DNA from: Prevotella sp. UBA7764
Lineage (GTDB): Bacteria; Bacteroidota; Bacteroidia; Bacteroidales; Bacteroidaceae
Length of the DNA: 47,289 nucleotides
Assembly (NCBI GenBank): GCA_002481295.1
Contig: DLDU01000023.1
Location: 1-47,289 of the forward strand
Direction of reading: 5' to 3'
The notes beneath the pieces were generated by a model. That model was not told where the DNA came from. It saw only the letters and a list, made by a program, of their open reading frames with translations, and did no database searches. Numbering within the stretch: position 1 is the first letter of the stretch; every line of letters starts with the position of its first letter. This document shows positions 18,012 to 27,465 of the stretch, one piece after another. A program made the translations under genes and the position numbers.

Positions 18012-18046
18012 ATATAAAATAATCCCTCCCGTTGCCAGGAGGGATT
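18012..18046 (-). terminator. Terminator after dnaJ
   Basis: On the minus strand AATCCCTCC (18046-18038) pairs with GGAGGGATT (18029-18021), then ATTTTATATC follows. The hairpin begins 8 bp after the dnaJ stop and ends just 10 bp before folC, so it either ends the heat-shock transcript or reduces folC expression. Confidence 0.75.
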
Positions 18047-18054
18047 GTTATGGA

Positions 18055-19221
18055 TTAATTGAAATAACTTTTGAATTTCTCAAAGATGTTTTTCTTTGTC
18101 GACGTGTCGCCTTTGAAGTTCTCGCTGTCGCGTAATTCTTCAATAACCTTACGCTCATCTTTCGATAACGTCTTAGGCACGTAGACACTCATGTTTACTA
18201 CCAAGTCTCCGGTACCGGTGCCATAGCCTTTCAGTGCTGGTAGTCCTTTACCTCTCAGTCGTGTACTCATGCCGGGCTGGGTGCCTGGTGCAATTTTCAT
18301 CTTTATCTTGTTTCCACTGATTGTTGGTATTTCCACTTCACCGCCTAAGGCTGCTGTTGGGAAGTCAAGAAGAAGATTATATATAATATCTTGCTTGTCC
18401 CTGATGAAAGTGTTGTCCTTCTCTTCCTCAATGAAAACTTGTATGTCACCATTGATGCCGTTGTGCGGAGCCGCATTACCCTTGCCATGGGCATTGAGAA
18501 CCATACCGTCTTCAATGCCTGCCGGGATGTTGATTTCAACAACTTCCTCACCTTTGACGACACCGGATCCGTTGCATTCCTTACACTTGTCTTTGATCAC
18601 AGTGCCTTCGCCATGACAGGTTGGGCACTCGCTCTGCGTGGTCATCATGCCGAACATAGAGCGTACGGTACGGGCAACAACACCAGAACCGTGACACGTA
18701 GGACATGTCTCTGGCTTTGCGCCGTTGGCTGCACCTGTTCCATGACAAGCTGTACAAGTCACATCTTTCTTGACCTTGAACTTCTTTGTTACTCCGCTTG
18801 CAATATCTTGAAGAGAGAGTTTGACTTTTAGTCTCAGATCAGAGCCTCGGTAAACGCGTTGTTGCTGTCGCTGGCCGCCTCCACCGAAGCCGCCAAAACC
18901 TCCAAAGCCGGAATGGCCGCCAAAGATATCGCCAAACATAGAGAAGATGTCGTCCATGTCCATGCCGCTCCCGCTGAAGCCGTCAAAGCCTCCGCCTTGT
19001 GGACCTTCGAAGCCAAACTGATCGTATTGTTGTCTTTTCTGAGGATCGTGCAATACCTCGTAGGCCTCGGCAGCTTCTTTGAATTTCTCTTCAGCTTCTT
19101 TGTTACCAGGATTACGGTCGGGATGATATTTGATGGCCAATTTGCGATAGGCCATCTTGATTTCATCTTCCGATGCGTCGCGGCTTACGCCAAGTACTTC
19201 GTAGTAATCTCTTTTTTCCAT
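18055..19221 (-). CDS. dnaJ: Chaperone DnaJ (Hsp40)
   Basis: A 388-residue class A J-protein, co-chaperone of DnaK. It has the J domain with HPD ([16 protein letters not shown], about 33-48), a Gly/Phe-rich linker (about 75-120, repeated GFGG), and a zinc-finger domain with four CxxCxGxG repeats (starting [32 protein letters not shown]), then the C-terminal peptide-binding domain. Length is standard. It follows grpE by 30 bp, forming a grpE-dnaJ heat-shock pair; dnaK is not in the window. Confidence 0.97.
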   Translation of the reverse strand: MEKRDYYEVLGVSRDASEDEIKMAYRKLAIKYHPDRNPGNKEAEEKFKEAAEAYEVLHDPQKRQQYDQFGFEGPQGGGFDGFSGSGMDMDDIFSMFGDIFGGHSGFGGFGGFGGGGQRQQQRVYRGSDLRLKVKLSLQDIASGVTKKFKVKKDVTCTACHGTGAANGAKPETCPTCHGSGVVARTVRSMFGMMTTQSECPTCHGEGTVIKDKCKECNGSGVVKGEEVVEINIPAGIEDGMVLNAHGKGNAAPHNGINGDIQVFIEEEKDNTFIRDKQDIIYNLLLDFPTAALGGEVEIPTISGNKIKMKIAPGTQPGMSTRLRGKGLPALKGYGTGTGDLVVNMSVYVPKTLSKDERKVIEELRDSENFKGDTSTKKNIFEKFKSYFN

Positions 19222-19251
19222 TGTCTTGTGTCTTGTCGATACCTCAACAAA

Positions 19252-19899
19252 TTATTGTCCTACTGCTACTTTGGCGTGACGAATGACTTTGTCGTTCATG
19301 GTGTAGCCTGTCTGTACGCAGTCGATCACTTTGCCCTTCTTGTCATCTCCCATACCAGGAACCATAGCCACAGCCTCGTGGTAGTCGGTATTGAAGTCTT
19401 GGTCTTTGGTGTCGATTTTCTTCACACCGAGGCTCTCCAGTGTCTTAACAAATTTGTTGAAGATCATCTGTACGCCTTCCTTTATGACTTTCGGGTCTTC
19501 ACTCTTGTCCGCAATGGCTCGCTCAAAGTCATCGAGAACGGGCAGAATAGCAGTCACTGTCTTCACGCCACCATTAAGAATGAGATCGGCTTTCTCACGC
19601 AGCGTACGTTTCTTATAATTGTCGAACTCTGCAGCTGTGCGGAGGTAGCGGTCTTTGAGCTCCTCTATTTCTTTTTGAGCCTCAGCCAGGGGATCTTTCT
19701 CCTCGTCTTTGGTTTGCCCGGCCTCCTTATTATTATCGTGCCCGTCCTTATGATCTTCGTGAGTGTTATCCTCCTGCTTATTTGAGTCAGCAGAAGTAGT
19801 TTCCTGCTTCTCGCTATCGTGACGCTCTTTGGCAACTTTGCTTTCAGCACCTTCGATTTTTATGTCTCTTTCGAGTTGATCTTTTTTCTTTTCTTCCAT
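19252..19899 (-). CDS. grpE: Nucleotide exchange factor GrpE
   Basis: The GrpE nucleotide exchange factor of DnaK. I place the start at 19899 (MEEKKKDQLERD, 215 residues) because GrpE proteins begin with an acidic, Lys/Glu-rich disordered tail; an in-frame ATG at 19950 would add a 17-residue hydrophobic-basic stretch not typical of the family. The tail (to about 80, rich in D, E, K, H) leads into a long coiled coil (LAEAQKEIEELKDRYLRTAAEFDNYKKRT) and the beta-wing (HEAVAMVPGMGDDKKGKVIDCVQTGYTMNDKVIRHAKVAVGQ). It precedes dnaJ by 30 bp. No clean -7 box was found in the 62 bp before it. Confidence 0.93.
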   Translation of the reverse strand: MEEKKKDQLERDIKIEGAESKVAKERHDSEKQETTSADSNKQEDNTHEDHKDGHDNNKEAGQTKDEEKDPLAEAQKEIEELKDRYLRTAAEFDNYKKRTLREKADLILNGGVKTVTAILPVLDDFERAIADKSEDPKVIKEGVQMIFNKFVKTLESLGVKKIDTKDQDFNTDYHEAVAMVPGMGDDKKGKVIDCVQTGYTMNDKVIRHAKVAVGQ

Positions 19900-19961
19900 G
19901 GTAAAATGTTTTTTAATGAAAGCTTTGCAAAAAATGTGCCGAATGGACATATACTGCCATT

Positions 19962-21602
<1,641 letters not shown>

Positions 21603-21632
21603 TTATTATTGTGGATGATCTATTATTCCTTG

Positions 21633-21640
21633 CAAAGATA
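21633..21640 (-). promoter_or_regulatory. -7 element of the ABC-F gene
   Basis: On the minus strand TATCTTTG is a perfect TAnnTTTG, 42 bp before the ABC-F start codon. No clear TTTG -33 box was seen at the standard distance. Confidence 0.65.
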
Positions 21641-21778
21641 CAAAAATAATGTGATTTACTTGCTGATAATACGGAATTTAACAATTAGTCAGAAATGTGG
21701 TCACACAACGAAAACCTGTCTTTTTGTAAAATGATGCTTATGTATTTGCCAATGAAGAGGGGGATGATATATAAAAAA

Positions 21779-21965
21779 GAAGAGGGTGTGTCAAAATACA
21801 AATCCACAACCTAACAACCTTCAATCTGTAAGTTGAGAGCCCTCTAAAAGCAAAGAATAAGCCATTTCTTGACTCGAAATGAGTTTTGAAATGGCTTTTT
21901 CTTATTGGAAAGTTTCAATCTGTAAGGTTTTCAAAATGGCATTTGTATTTTGATACACCCCCTTC
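21779..21965. mobile_element. MITE-like element with 25-bp terminal inverted repeats
   Basis: The ends GAAGAGGGTGTGTCAAAAT-ACAAAT (21779-21803) and ATTTGTATTTTGATACACC-CCCTTC (21941-21965) are inverted repeats matching at 23 of 25 positions, bounding a 187-bp unit with no ORF. Inside are a hairpin (GCCATTTC 21861-21868 with GAAATGGC 21888-21895) and two direct copies of TTCAATCTGTAAG. No target duplication was obvious. It lies between the ABC-F gene and the 3' end of the zinc-ribbon gene; the rest of this 400-bp gap holds only the ABC-F promoter. Confidence 0.8.
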
Positions 21966-21993
21966 TGTATGTTTACTATATGTATATACGCTG

Positions 21994-23265
21994 CTATTCC
22001 AATATCTTTGTCATCGACATGGATGAGATCAGGCCGTCTGGTCCAATGGTGGCCTTGATATTGAAGCGGGTGTTCACGGATGATCCATCTACTTTATCTA
22101 CTTTTTGCACAGCAGAGAACGTAGCGTTATACTGGTATTCCTCGTCTCCTACTTCCTTCTTGCTAATTTTATAGTCGTTGTTGATATGCCAATTCATATT
22201 GGAGATATCATCTTTATAGATTTTGCTCAGGAAGACGGCAACATCAGCTCTTGTAGCGTCGGTCTTACCCAGGAAGTTGGACATGAGCGGTGCCACGGTG
22301 GCCGTCAAACCATCTTCATTCTTAGCGTTGATAGCCTGGAAGAAATGACGGAAGACAGCACTGACCATCGTCTTCTCCTCTGGCTGCACGGTCTTGGCCT
22401 TGAGTGCTTTGAGTGCATTATTGGCCTGGTCTACGTACTCTCCATTGGCATGCTCACTGAGATAGGTAGAATAGGATTGTTCGGAATTGCCGTTTGTGGC
22501 GTCAATCCAGTCCAATGAGTCGATCTTGTGAAGTGCGTCTGCCTTGTGTTCAGAGTTGGGATGCTTAGTGAGATAATCCTCCAGGGCTGTACGTGACCCG
22601 CTAACTACAGCATTGGTCCAGTCAATGTCGGTCTGTTTTAAGCTCTCAAGTCGGGCCTCTACAGAGTCCCGATGGGCTTCCGGAGCATCTGGGTTGGTAT
22701 CAAGGTAGGTCTGAAGCACCGTAGGGTCATCACTGTTCATGGCAAATTCGTAGGCTTCCTCTTCTTTAGAGTTCTTACTACTGTTATAGAAGTAGAAACA
22801 GATACCGCATGCAAGGACTGCGAGTACAAACGCAATAATGAGCGCACTGTGACTTTTTGGGGCCGCTTCTGGCTTTTGGCGATCAGAGGGCGTAGGAGAC
22901 ATTGTGTGCTGTGCATTTCTATCTTGTGTTTTTTGATAGTTGTTGCCTGTTCTTGGTGGAGTAGGAGGCTGTGACATCCGCCTTTCTGCCTGTGAACTTT
23001 CCGTTCTCTGTGCAGCCTCAATGCCCGATGATTGAGGTGCACTGTTGCTGTTTAGAGAAGTTTTGCCAACATTTCCTTTTACCAGCGTCTCTCCCCGTGG
23101 AGTGAGATGATGGCAGTTGGGGCACATCTCCTGATCTTTGAAATAGATCTCCCCACATTGTGGGCATTTCACGATTTTACCAGCGATGGGTACGCCGCAG
23201 TTGGGACATGCCGGAGCTTTGTCGCTGATTTGCCGTCCACATTCGGGACATTTTATGATAGCCAT
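21994..23265 (-). CDS. Membrane-anchored double zinc-ribbon protein, unknown role
   Basis: This 423-residue protein has two zinc ribbons at the N-terminus (C6, C9, C20, C23 and C34, C37, C48, C51), then a Ser/Pro/Gln-rich disordered linker (about 60-138), one membrane helix (about 141-160, ALIIAFVLAVLACGICFYFY), and a large probably extracytoplasmic part. That part contains TPR-like helical repeats (LQTYLDTNPDAPEAHRD, ALEDYLTKHPNSEHKADAL, YSTYLSEHANGEYVDQANN) and a C-terminal NTF2-like region (about 315-423). No enzyme motif is visible. It follows the GH25 lysozyme by 48 bp. A sensor or scaffold linking cytosol and envelope is a guess; no known gene name applies. Confidence 0.85.
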   Translation of the reverse strand: MAIIKCPECGRQISDKAPACPNCGVPIAGKIVKCPQCGEIYFKDQEMCPNCHHLTPRGETLVKGNVGKTSLNSNSAPQSSGIEAAQRTESSQAERRMSQPPTPPRTGNNYQKTQDRNAQHTMSPTPSDRQKPEAAPKSHSALIIAFVLAVLACGICFYFYNSSKNSKEEEAYEFAMNSDDPTVLQTYLDTNPDAPEAHRDSVEARLESLKQTDIDWTNAVVSGSRTALEDYLTKHPNSEHKADALHKIDSLDWIDATNGNSEQSYSTYLSEHANGEYVDQANNALKALKAKTVQPEEKTMVSAVFRHFFQAINAKNEDGLTATVAPLMSNFLGKTDATRADVAVFLSKIYKDDISNMNWHINNDYKISKKEVGDEEYQYNATFSAVQKVDKVDGSSVNTRFNIKATIGPDGLISSMSMTKILE

Positions 23266-23282
23266 AATAAAAGTATATTTAG

Positions 23283-23296
23283 TTTTAACGTTAAAA
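23283..23296. promoter_or_regulatory. 14-bp perfect palindrome upstream of the zinc-ribbon gene
   Basis: TTTTAACGTTAAAA is perfectly self-complementary and sits 18 bp before the zinc-ribbon start and 17 bp after the lysozyme stop. It could be a regulator site; its low complexity means chance occurrence is possible. Confidence 0.4.
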
Positions 23297-23313
23297 TTCA
23301 GTCAGATGCTCGG

Positions 23314-24003
23314 TTATCGGTGTCGAAACCTGATTTCCCGGAGCTTGTGCTTTCCCATGAACCGGCTCTTGTCGACATATCCGTTGATGCCATTGAGATG
23401 TCCTTTACCAGTGTACTGCCACATGATATAGTCGAGATCGTCTTGGAGCACCGGAGTCCTCTTTGTGTATTGGGCGATCATCACTTTGTAGTCTCTCAGC
23501 CGTCCAAGGAGGTTGTGGTCATAGAAATTGGCTCCTGTGTAAATAAGAGGCTTTTGTTTATAGGCCTTTTCCATTAGATGGAGAAAGAGAAAGAGAGAGT
23601 CTTGAAATGCCTCTACGGAGAGTCCACTTCTCGTTTCTACATCCACCATAGGTATGAGATCTTGATCTCCTGGCCGACATTGCGTCTTGAAGTTCTCAAG
23701 CTGTGTTTGCTGGGGAATGTTAGGACGATAGAAATGATACGATCCAACTTTCAGTCCGTAGCGGTGGGCGAGGTCTATGTTTTGCTTGTATTTGCTGTCA
23801 ATACGGCTTCCACCTTCTGTGGCTTTAAGATATACATAAGCCATTTTAGAAGTACCGATGGTCTCCCAAAACACGTTGCCTTGATAGTGACTCAAGTCAA
23901 TACCGTGGATGTGACTGCATGTGTCTTCGCATTCCACATAGTTCTGAGCATGTAAGCTTATGGAAGCTAACAAAGTTATGATGCAAAGTATGAATCGATT
24001 CAT
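23314..24003 (-). CDS. Secreted GH25 lysozyme-like muramidase
   Basis: A 229-residue glycoside hydrolase family 25 protein with a signal peptide (about 1-20, ending LHAQ). Conserved GH25 features: HGIDLSHYQGNV (Asp36), YVYLKATEGG (Glu63), GSYHFYRP, the catalytic DxE (Asp121 and Glu123 in IPMVDVETR), PLIYTGANFY and IMWQYTGKGHLNGING-YVDKSRF. It would cut the MurNAc-GlcNAc bond of peptidoglycan in the periplasm, in wall turnover or attack on other cells. Length is that of a bare catalytic domain with no wall-binding repeats. It precedes the zinc-ribbon gene by 48 bp, so the two may be cotranscribed. Confidence 0.9.
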   Translation of the reverse strand: MNRFILCIITLLASISLHAQNYVECEDTCSHIHGIDLSHYQGNVFWETIGTSKMAYVYLKATEGGSRIDSKYKQNIDLAHRYGLKVGSYHFYRPNIPQQTQLENFKTQCRPGDQDLIPMVDVETRSGLSVEAFQDSLFLFLHLMEKAYKQKPLIYTGANFYDHNLLGRLRDYKVMIAQYTKRTPVLQDDLDYIMWQYTGKGHLNGINGYVDKSRFMGKHKLREIRFRHR

Positions 24004-24008
24004 ATTTG

Positions 24009-24016
24009 CAAAATTA
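24009..24016 (-). promoter_or_regulatory. -7 element very close to the lysozyme start
   Basis: On the minus strand TAATTTTG is a perfect TAnnTTTG only 5 bp before the ATG (24003-24001). Transcription would start at or next to the start codon, implying a leaderless mRNA if the element is used. Confidence 0.5.
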
Positions 24017-24116
24017 GCGAAAAGTTTCCTTATCGCGTATGACCTTATTTAATAATTATAAATAATTAAGAGCAACGATATGTTGTGGCATGTTCCTTCA
24101 CGGTATTTCTGCTTGT

Positions 24117-24908
24117 CTATTCTTCTATTTCCTGCAGTGAGCGGACAAAATTATGGAAGAAGTTACTGACCGTCTCCAGTGGTGCATAGACAATATAGCA
24201 GAGGCTGCGTCGCAAGTTGCGTCGCAACAAAGAGGAGTTGTTTTGTAAAAATCCGGCTTTTCCTTGTCTGAAATGCCACTCTTCGGCAGTGTCGTTGACA
24301 GTGTGGTGTACTGAGCGCATGACGAGTTTATAAGCCGATGATTCCACGTGCTTCACAAAAGGCAATTCGGCTTGCTCGAATTGGAAGGCAGCCATGAGCA
24401 TACTTCCCTGTAGCTGAGCCATACGCCGGATATGGAGTTTGCTGAGCCATTGCTCCAACTTCACGAAGTCCACTTTGTCTCCTTTTGTTCTCAAATAGCT
24501 GCCAAGTTGTATCAATCCACCGAGCATAATACCTTTATTGAGCATTAATGATACGTTGTTTACAATGATCTTCAACAGCTCCACAGCCTCAATGTTGGTG
24601 TTGATAGCGTGGCGCTCGTTGAAGATGATTTTTTTGAGGCGATAGTTGAGAAAAGGATTGCTCAACTGTGCTTGTTGTAATGGTAGCGTATATGCTGCCA
24701 GATCTTCTGTGAGCTCCTGGGGAATATTCATCATCTCGTCTTCCCGATATCTCGCTATACCCTTTGAAGCCGAAGCCTCCACATGTTGCGTATGAACCAT
24801 CTGGAAGAGTCTTTGCCATTTGAAGGCCGACATCGGCTCTATGGGATCTTGCTCTTCGAGATAATCTGAAAGGATCAGCCGAAAGAAATTACGTGTGATG
24901 ATATCCAT
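24117..24908 (-). CDS. Conserved-looking protein of unknown function
   Basis: A 263-residue, mostly helical, soluble protein with no signal or membrane segment. I do not recognise it firmly. The middle (SYLRTKGDKVDFVKLEQWLSKLHIRRMAQLQ..FEQAELPFV, about 140-185) recalls the C-terminal part of the nucleotidyltransferase-like family NTP_transf_5, but the catalytic GSxxDxD motif of that family is absent. The tail (about 225-263) is rich in Arg, Leu and Phe. It starts 12 bp after nhaC stops on the same strand, so probably shares its transcript. Function is unknown. Confidence 0.7.
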   Translation of the reverse strand: MDIITRNFFRLILSDYLEEQDPIEPMSAFKWQRLFQMVHTQHVEASASKGIARYREDEMMNIPQELTEDLAAYTLPLQQAQLSNPFLNYRLKKIIFNERHAINTNIEAVELLKIIVNNVSLMLNKGIMLGGLIQLGSYLRTKGDKVDFVKLEQWLSKLHIRRMAQLQGSMLMAAFQFEQAELPFVKHVESSAYKLVMRSVHHTVNDTAEEWHFRQGKAGFLQNNSSLLRRNLRRSLCYIVYAPLETVSNFFHNFVRSLQEIEE

Positions 24909-24920
24909 TTCGCAAACATT

Positions 24921-26216
24921 TTAAGAGTACTGCTTGGGGAAGCGAAAAGCGATGGAAAGAATACCCGCCACACCTAATGCCATTGGATAATAGAGATAGG
25001 GGAGTATCTGCATTGGACTGCAGTCGGCGAGTCCGGCTGCCAGAAGTATCTGTACGCCATAAGGCAGTAGTCCCTGTATGGTGCAAGAGAATGTGTCAAG
25101 AATGCTGGCATTCTTTCTGCTGTCGACACCGAAGCGGTCTCCTAATTTCTTCGCAATGTCGCCGATAGTCAGTATGGCAATCGTATTATTGGCAGTGCAG
25201 ATGTTGACAAAGCTTACTAGGGCGGCCGTTGCAAACTCTGCACCTCGTTTAGTATGCACGCGAGAGGTGAACTTGTTGATGATGAAGTCTATGCCGCCGT
25301 TCTCTCTGATAATCTCCAACATTCCGCCAGCCATCATGGCCACGATGATCAGCTCTCCCATTCCGCTTATACCTTTTCCCATGGCGATGAGCCAGGCAAA
25401 AAAGTCATAGCTGCCGTCGATCATACCGATGAGGCCACAGGCGATAGAGCCGATGACGAGCACGGCCATCACATTCATACCTGTGATGGCCAATATGATG
25501 ACCAATAGATAAGGTATTACTTTGATAATATTGACAGACGCAGTATGCGACGGTGCCGCGATTCCTTGTCCCAGGAATGTATAGATGATCAGCATGAGTA
25601 TGGCGGCTGGTGTAGCGATGAGCACGTTGACACGGAACTTATCACTCATCTTGCAGCCTTGGGTTTGGGTGGCAACGACGGTGGTGTCTGAGATAAACGA
25701 GAGATTATCACCAAAGTATGCGCCGCCGACGATAACGGCGGTCAGCAAAGGCAGGCTGCTGCCAGTCTGTTGGGCAACACCGGCTGCTATTGGTACTAGT
25801 GCAACTACAGTGCCGACGCTTGTTCCTATTGCGGTAGAGATAAAGCATGCGGCCACAAACAAACCGGGAAGAACCAAGCTATGAGGTAAGACGCTCAGCG
25901 TAGCGCCCACCGTTGCATCAATGGCTCCCATACTCTTGGCTGAAGAGGCAAAAGCACCGGCCAGAACATATATCCAAAGCATCAGCATCAAGTTGTCGCT
26001 GCTGGCTCCACGGCTGAATATGCCGATGCGCTTCCGCAAAGGAAAGCCTCCGGAAATAGCGATAGCATAGATGCTGGCGATCATAAAGACCACAGTCATA
26101 GGCACTTTGTAGAAATCACCTGCAACAATGCTTAATACAAGATAGAGCGAGATGAAGACGATAAGTGGTGATAGGGCCAGCAATCCTTTTGCGTTTGTTT
26201 TGTTAATCATGCTCAT
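24921..26216 (-). CDS. nhaC: NhaC-family Na+/H+ antiporter
   Basis: A 431-residue inner-membrane protein with about 11-12 hydrophobic helices. NhaC-family traits are ATVGATLSVLPHSLVLPGLFVAACFISTAIGTSVGTVVALVPIA, the GAYFGDNLSFISDTTVVATQTQGCKMSDKFR block (about 160-195) with its acidic residues, and ANNTIAILTIGDIAKKLG further on. It would exchange Na+ for H+, or possibly carry an organic anion, as several members do. It follows a LacI-type regulator by 30 bp and precedes the unknown gene by 12 bp. The regulator partnership is unusual for a pH-homeostasis antiporter and hints at a metabolite substrate. Confidence 0.86.
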   Translation of the reverse strand: MSMINKTNAKGLLALSPLIVFISLYLVLSIVAGDFYKVPMTVVFMIASIYAIAISGGFPLRKRIGIFSRGASSDNLMLMLWIYVLAGAFASSAKSMGAIDATVGATLSVLPHSLVLPGLFVAACFISTAIGTSVGTVVALVPIAAGVAQQTGSSLPLLTAVIVGGAYFGDNLSFISDTTVVATQTQGCKMSDKFRVNVLIATPAAILMLIIYTFLGQGIAAPSHTASVNIIKVIPYLLVIILAITGMNVMAVLVIGSIACGLIGMIDGSYDFFAWLIAMGKGISGMGELIIVAMMAGGMLEIIRENGGIDFIINKFTSRVHTKRGAEFATAALVSFVNICTANNTIAILTIGDIAKKLGDRFGVDSRKNASILDTFSCTIQGLLPYGVQILLAAGLADCSPMQILPYLYYPMALGVAGILSIAFRFPKQYS

Positions 26217-26246
26217 AAATATTATATGAACGTTCGTTTTCTTATT

Positions 26247-27314
26247 TCAAAGTTGTGTGCGTCTATAAAAGTCCACGTTCTCCTTGCTAAGCAACTCTAT
26301 CGGCATATAATTGATAGGATTGACCTCTTTCTTAAGAACGATAGCCTGGAAAAGCGTGTCAATGCATGAATATCCTTGGAGAAAAGCATGCTGGGCAATG
26401 AGAAAGGATATGCTGCCACGCCGGAGGCAATCGGCATTTTTGCCTACCATATCGTATCCCATAATCTGTACGTCTCGCCGATTAGTCCGCAACAGGAAGT
26501 CGCCCATAATATGGGCTTTAGATCCCAATGTGATGCAGTGGTGTATATCGGGATGGGTTTGAAACAAGGCCTCCATCTGCTTGTCATAAAGGCTCCTCGA
26601 ACTATCTAAGGGAACTTCGAACTCTATGATTTTTGTGTCAGGAAAGTGGTCATGCATATAATGCCTGAACCCCACTTCACGGTTGTCTTGCTGCTTACTG
26701 GCGACGTGACCGTTCTTTGTGAACTTCATCAGTACGATTTGTTTCTCGTTAGCAGCGATGAGCATCAGCATACGAGCCGCAAAATAGCCGCTGGCAAAAG
26801 AGTCCTGGCCGAAAAACGACAATGGTTTCAGGTCAGGCATATATGAGTCGAGCATGACAAACGGAATATTCTGCGCATGAAGCTGATCTGTGAAGGCACG
26901 CGTATTTTCCAAATCGGCCGGCACGATGACGACACCGTCGGGTTTGGCTTGCAGGCAGGCTTCGGTCGTCTCCTTGAATGACTTGACATTAAAGCGCTCG
27001 TAATGGTGGATTTCGGCTGTGATATGGAAATCACGACGAGCCTCCTGAGCATTCTTCACCCCCTGTTCTATCTCCTCCCAATAAGCAATCTGCTCATGTT
27101 GTGGGATGATGACGTGAAAGGTGTAGGTCTTGTTGTATGCCAATGCAGAGGCATACATGTTAGGTTGGTAGTTCATTTCCTTCAAAGCCTTCTCAACCTT
27201 TTCCTTTGCGATGGGTGACACATTGGGTCTCTTGTGCAGAACTCTGTCCACGGTTCCCACCGACACTCCTGCGCGCTCTGCAATATCCTTTATTCTAATT
27301 TTGCTCTCGGTCAT
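26247..27314 (-). CDS. LacI-family transcriptional regulator
   Basis: A 355-residue DNA-binding regulator. The N-terminal HTH is clear (IRIKDIAERAGVSVGTVDRVLHKRPNVSPIAKEKVEKAL, about 5-43), with the hinge helix region following. The remainder is a periplasmic-binding-protein-like sugar-sensing domain (DGVVIVPADLENTRAFTDQL, IMGYDMVGKNADCLRRGSISFLIAQHAFLQGYSCIDTLF). The ligand is unknown. It is first in a minus-strand group with nhaC and an unknown gene, and divergent from the sensor kinase at 27466; the 151-bp space between them contains -7 boxes for both directions, so it might control either side. Confidence 0.92.
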   Translation of the reverse strand: MTESKIRIKDIAERAGVSVGTVDRVLHKRPNVSPIAKEKVEKALKEMNYQPNMYASALAYNKTYTFHVIIPQHEQIAYWEEIEQGVKNAQEARRDFHITAEIHHYERFNVKSFKETTEACLQAKPDGVVIVPADLENTRAFTDQLHAQNIPFVMLDSYMPDLKPLSFFGQDSFASGYFAARMLMLIAANEKQIVLMKFTKNGHVASKQQDNREVGFRHYMHDHFPDTKIIEFEVPLDSSRSLYDKQMEALFQTHPDIHHCITLGSKAHIMGDFLLRTNRRDVQIMGYDMVGKNADCLRRGSISFLIAQHAFLQGYSCIDTLFQAIVLKKEVNPINYMPIELLSKENVDFYRRTQL

Positions 27315-27336
27315 GCTCTATATTTATATGTTGTTG

Positions 27337-27344
27337 CAAAAATA
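27337..27344 (-). promoter_or_regulatory. -7 element of the LacI-type regulator
   Basis: On the minus strand TATTTTTG is a perfect TAnnTTTG, 22 bp before the start codon of the regulator gene. Confidence 0.6.
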
Positions 27345-27438
27345 GCAATAAAAACTTAGAAAGTAGGCTAAGAAAGCAAATAATTTATCGTGAAGATTCA
27401 ATTTTCAGTATTTTCTTTTTCTTTTCAGAAAATAATTG

Positions 27439-27446
27439 TATTTTTG
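27439..27446 (+). promoter_or_regulatory. -7 element of the sensor kinase cluster
   Basis: TATTTTTG, a perfect TAnnTTTG, lies 19 bp before the ATG at 27466. This decides the start: an in-frame ATG at 27436 lies upstream of the element and would not be transcribed. No strong -33 box is seen in the T-rich stretch before it. Confidence 0.65.
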
Positions 27447-27465
27447 CAAAGAGAGATGCGTATAC

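Noticed and set aside
27436..27465. Earlier ATG of the sensor kinase
   Set aside because: It lies upstream of the -7 element at 27439-27446, so it would not be transcribed; start set at 27466.
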